Of a stretch of 64,000 nt of DNA, positions 62,725 to 64,000 are shown piece after piece (position 1 is the stretch's first letter; each line of letters begins with the position of its first letter). The notes under the pieces are model-generated. The model worked only from the letters and a program-made list of their open reading frames with translations. It was not told the DNA's origin and did no database searches. The translations under genes and the position numbers were made by a program. This DNA comes from an uncultured Bacilli bacterium (GTDB taxonomy: Bacteria; Bacillota_I; Bacilli_A; RF39; UBA660), in NCBI GenBank assembly GCA_934098505.1, contig CAKOOR010000001.1, forward strand, positions 186,001 through 250,000, in the 5' to 3' direction.

Positions 62725-63849
62725 ATGAGTTCAATTAGTATGGATAAAAAAGATGAAATTGTCATGAAGTTAGTACATTTCTTAGTTACTAAAGAAAACT
62801 ATACACCGATAGTAGTTAATGGCGTAAGAAATGAAGTATGGTTAGAAAATGTGGAAGGTCCATATAAAATAGTAAGAATTAATTCTAATTATATACATAA
62901 TAAAGAGCAATTTAATTTTGATATATATAAGACAAATAATGTGGCTAGACAAATAAAAAAGAAGACTTTATCTTGGAAGATGAATGTTTTAAATATTTTT
63001 TTAGACTTAAATGATGATGTGAAGTTGGATAATGTTGAGTTTATTGATAATATAAAAGTAAGTGATACGGAAGATTTAATTCATAATGAAATAGTAATAG
63101 AAGCTTTTCCAAATATTGAGAAAGATATTATTAATACTTCAAATGATGTTGATTTAATAGTTAATGTTACTAATGATATTAATAGTAAGACGGCTAAAGA
63201 AAATAGAAAATATGAAGAAGTATTTAAACCTAAAAAAATTATTGTTACTTATGTTTTAATGGCTATTTGTACTTTGGTCTATATTTTACAGATATTATTT
63301 CCAAATTTAACTACTTTAGGTGCTGTGAATGGTATTTTAGTAAGAAGTGGTCAAGTATATAGATTAGTTACAGGCATGTTTATGCATGGTTCTATTTGGC
63401 ATTTATTATGTAATATGTATTCTTTATATGTGATTGGTTGTGCTACAGAAAATTATTTTGGCAAAAAGAAGTTTTTACTAATCTATTTGGTAAGTGGAAT
63501 AATTGGTTCAATATTTTCATGCTTATTTAATACTGGCTGGTCGTTGGGCGCTAGTGGAGCCATATTTGGACTTATGGGTGCCTTATGTTATTTTGGCTAT
63601 TATTATAGACTATATATGGGAAAAGCTTTATATAGTGAGGTTATCCCGGTCATTGTCCTTAATTTGGCTTTAAGTTTAATGGTTTCTAATATTGATTTTT
63701 ATGCTCATATTGGGGGCTTAATTGGTGGGGTTTTTATTACAATGGGTCTTGGTATTAAAAATAAGACTGATAAACAAAGTAGTATTAATGGTTGGATAAC
63801 TTTTGGCATTTTAGTTGTATTTATGCTATACATGTTATTTTTTAGATAG
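62725..63849 (+). CDS. Rhomboid-family intramembrane serine protease
   Basis: The 374-residue protein has a soluble N-terminal domain of about 170 residues, as in YqgP-type rhomboids, then a rhomboid membrane core: H-G-S-I-W-H-L-L-C-N-M, the nucleophile Ser in LGASGAIFGL and the catalytic His in YAHIGGLIGG. It cleaves within the membrane; the substrate is unknown. ATG 62725 follows GAAGGTGG. Confidence 0.9.
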   Translation: MSSISMDKKDEIVMKLVHFLVTKENYTPIVVNGVRNEVWLENVEGPYKIVRINSNYIHNKEQFNFDIYKTNNVARQIKKKTLSWKMNVLNIFLDLNDDVKLDNVEFIDNIKVSDTEDLIHNEIVIEAFPNIEKDIINTSNDVDLIVNVTNDINSKTAKENRKYEEVFKPKKIIVTYVLMAICTLVYILQILFPNLTTLGAVNGILVRSGQVYRLVTGMFMHGSIWHLLCNMYSLYVIGCATENYFGKKKFLLIYLVSGIIGSIFSCLFNTGWSLGASGAIFGLMGALCYFGYYYRLYMGKALYSEVIPVIVLNLALSLMVSNIDFYAHIGGLIGGVFITMGLGIKNKTDKQSSINGWITFGILVVFMLYMLFFR

Positions 63850-63855
63850 ATATGG

Positions 63856-63889
63856 TTGTTACAGTAAATAAGACTGTAGCAATTTTTTT
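63856..63889 (+). terminator. Terminator
   Basis: TTGTTACAG / CTGTAGCAA hairpin followed by seven T residues. Confidence 0.8.
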
Positions 63890-63963
63890 CTAGCTTAATT
63901 AAGTTTTTATTGATATATAGAAAAAATGTATTAATATAGCAAATATTATGAAGGGGGATTAGA

Positions 63964-64000
63964 ATGAATCCATATGCAGTATTAGGCATTCCAGTAAATG
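63964..64000 (+). CDS. J-domain protein (3' partial)
   Basis: Only 12 codons are in the window: MNPYAVLGIPVN, matching the opening of DnaJ-type J domains (x-P-Y-x-V-L-G-I/V-x-x-x). The strong ribosome site GAAGGGGG precedes ATG 63964. Whether it is DnaJ itself cannot be told. Confidence 0.6.
   Translation, partial: MNPYAVLGIPVN

Noticed and set aside
1..64000. CRISPR array, insertion sequence or Mycoplasma genetic code
   Set aside because: No regularly spaced direct repeats or transposase with terminal repeats were seen, and TGA serves as a true stop in several clear genes.

Overview
The window is AT-rich chromosomal DNA with dense, mostly co-directional genes, short intergenic gaps and many 1-17 nt gene overlaps. 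TGA is used as a stop (for example at 35750-35752 and 45896-45898) and Trp is TGG, so the standard bacterial code applies rather than the Mycoplasma code. The gene set points to a low-GC Gram-positive of the Bacilli type with a cell wall (class A PBP, SepF, DivIVA), a DXP isoprenoid pathway, T-box leaders and sporulation genes. My guess is an uncultured gut Bacilli lineage of the RF39 type; that placement is inference and the window has no rRNA gene to test it.

Layout: 1-1673 is the end of a surface protein with cadherin-like beta-sandwich repeats. 1690-3650 is a Tyr T-box operon (HD-domain protein, tyrS). 3781-8985 holds a P-type ATPase, dxs and two small genes. 9170-12822 has two tandem DUF2207 membrane proteins. 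12918-18371 has a Fic protein, an RpiB-like protein, an unknown gene, an MgtA-like Mg2+ ATPase and a DUF4186 gene. 19769-23126 is a minus-strand recU-pbp1A pair. 23534-26590 is a reduced SUF iron-sulfur operon (sufC, one short sufB/D-like scaffold, sufS, sufU; no sufB). 26797-28087 is a degenerate ABC-type pair. 29015-34914 has serS and a T-box controlled pheST operon ending in a putative zinc peptidase. 36719-37405 includes tRNA-Ile2 and tRNA-Leu. 38314-43106 is accessory: a VirB2-like protein, a CmpB-like membrane protein, a C39-peptidase ABC exporter with two double-glycine peptide genes and a 21-codon ORF, and a prepilin-like protein. 43241-50348 is a housekeeping run (rpsU, yqeY, yqfC, yqfD, vanZ-like, ybeY, era, yqzL-like, recO, glyS). 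50480-52118 is sepF-divIVA-sigK-like. 52731-58478 has deoD, a tyrosine recombinase, ppdK, a PfkB kinase and an Smr protein. 59512-63849 is sigG-like, ylmC-like, lspA, rluD-like and a rhomboid protease, partly syntenic with the Bacillus sigG-ylmC-lspA-ylyB region. The window ends in a J-domain gene.

The most interesting parts are: (1) a putative, apparently undescribed two-peptide bacteriocin-like locus at 39617-42093; (2) a Tyr T-box whose mapped promoter leaves room only for an ultra-short Stem I and whose terminator encloses the antiterminator; (3) a minimal SUF system with a single roughly 213-residue scaffold; (4) late sporulation sigma factors and mother-cell genes, with a possible sigma-G-type promoter ahead of sigG; and (5) an ABC ATPase-like protein that has lost all catalytic motifs. 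Promoters in the window very often carry an extended -10 (TGn), and many genes use GGTGAT, the 3' half of the perfect Shine-Dalgarno, as ribosome binding site.
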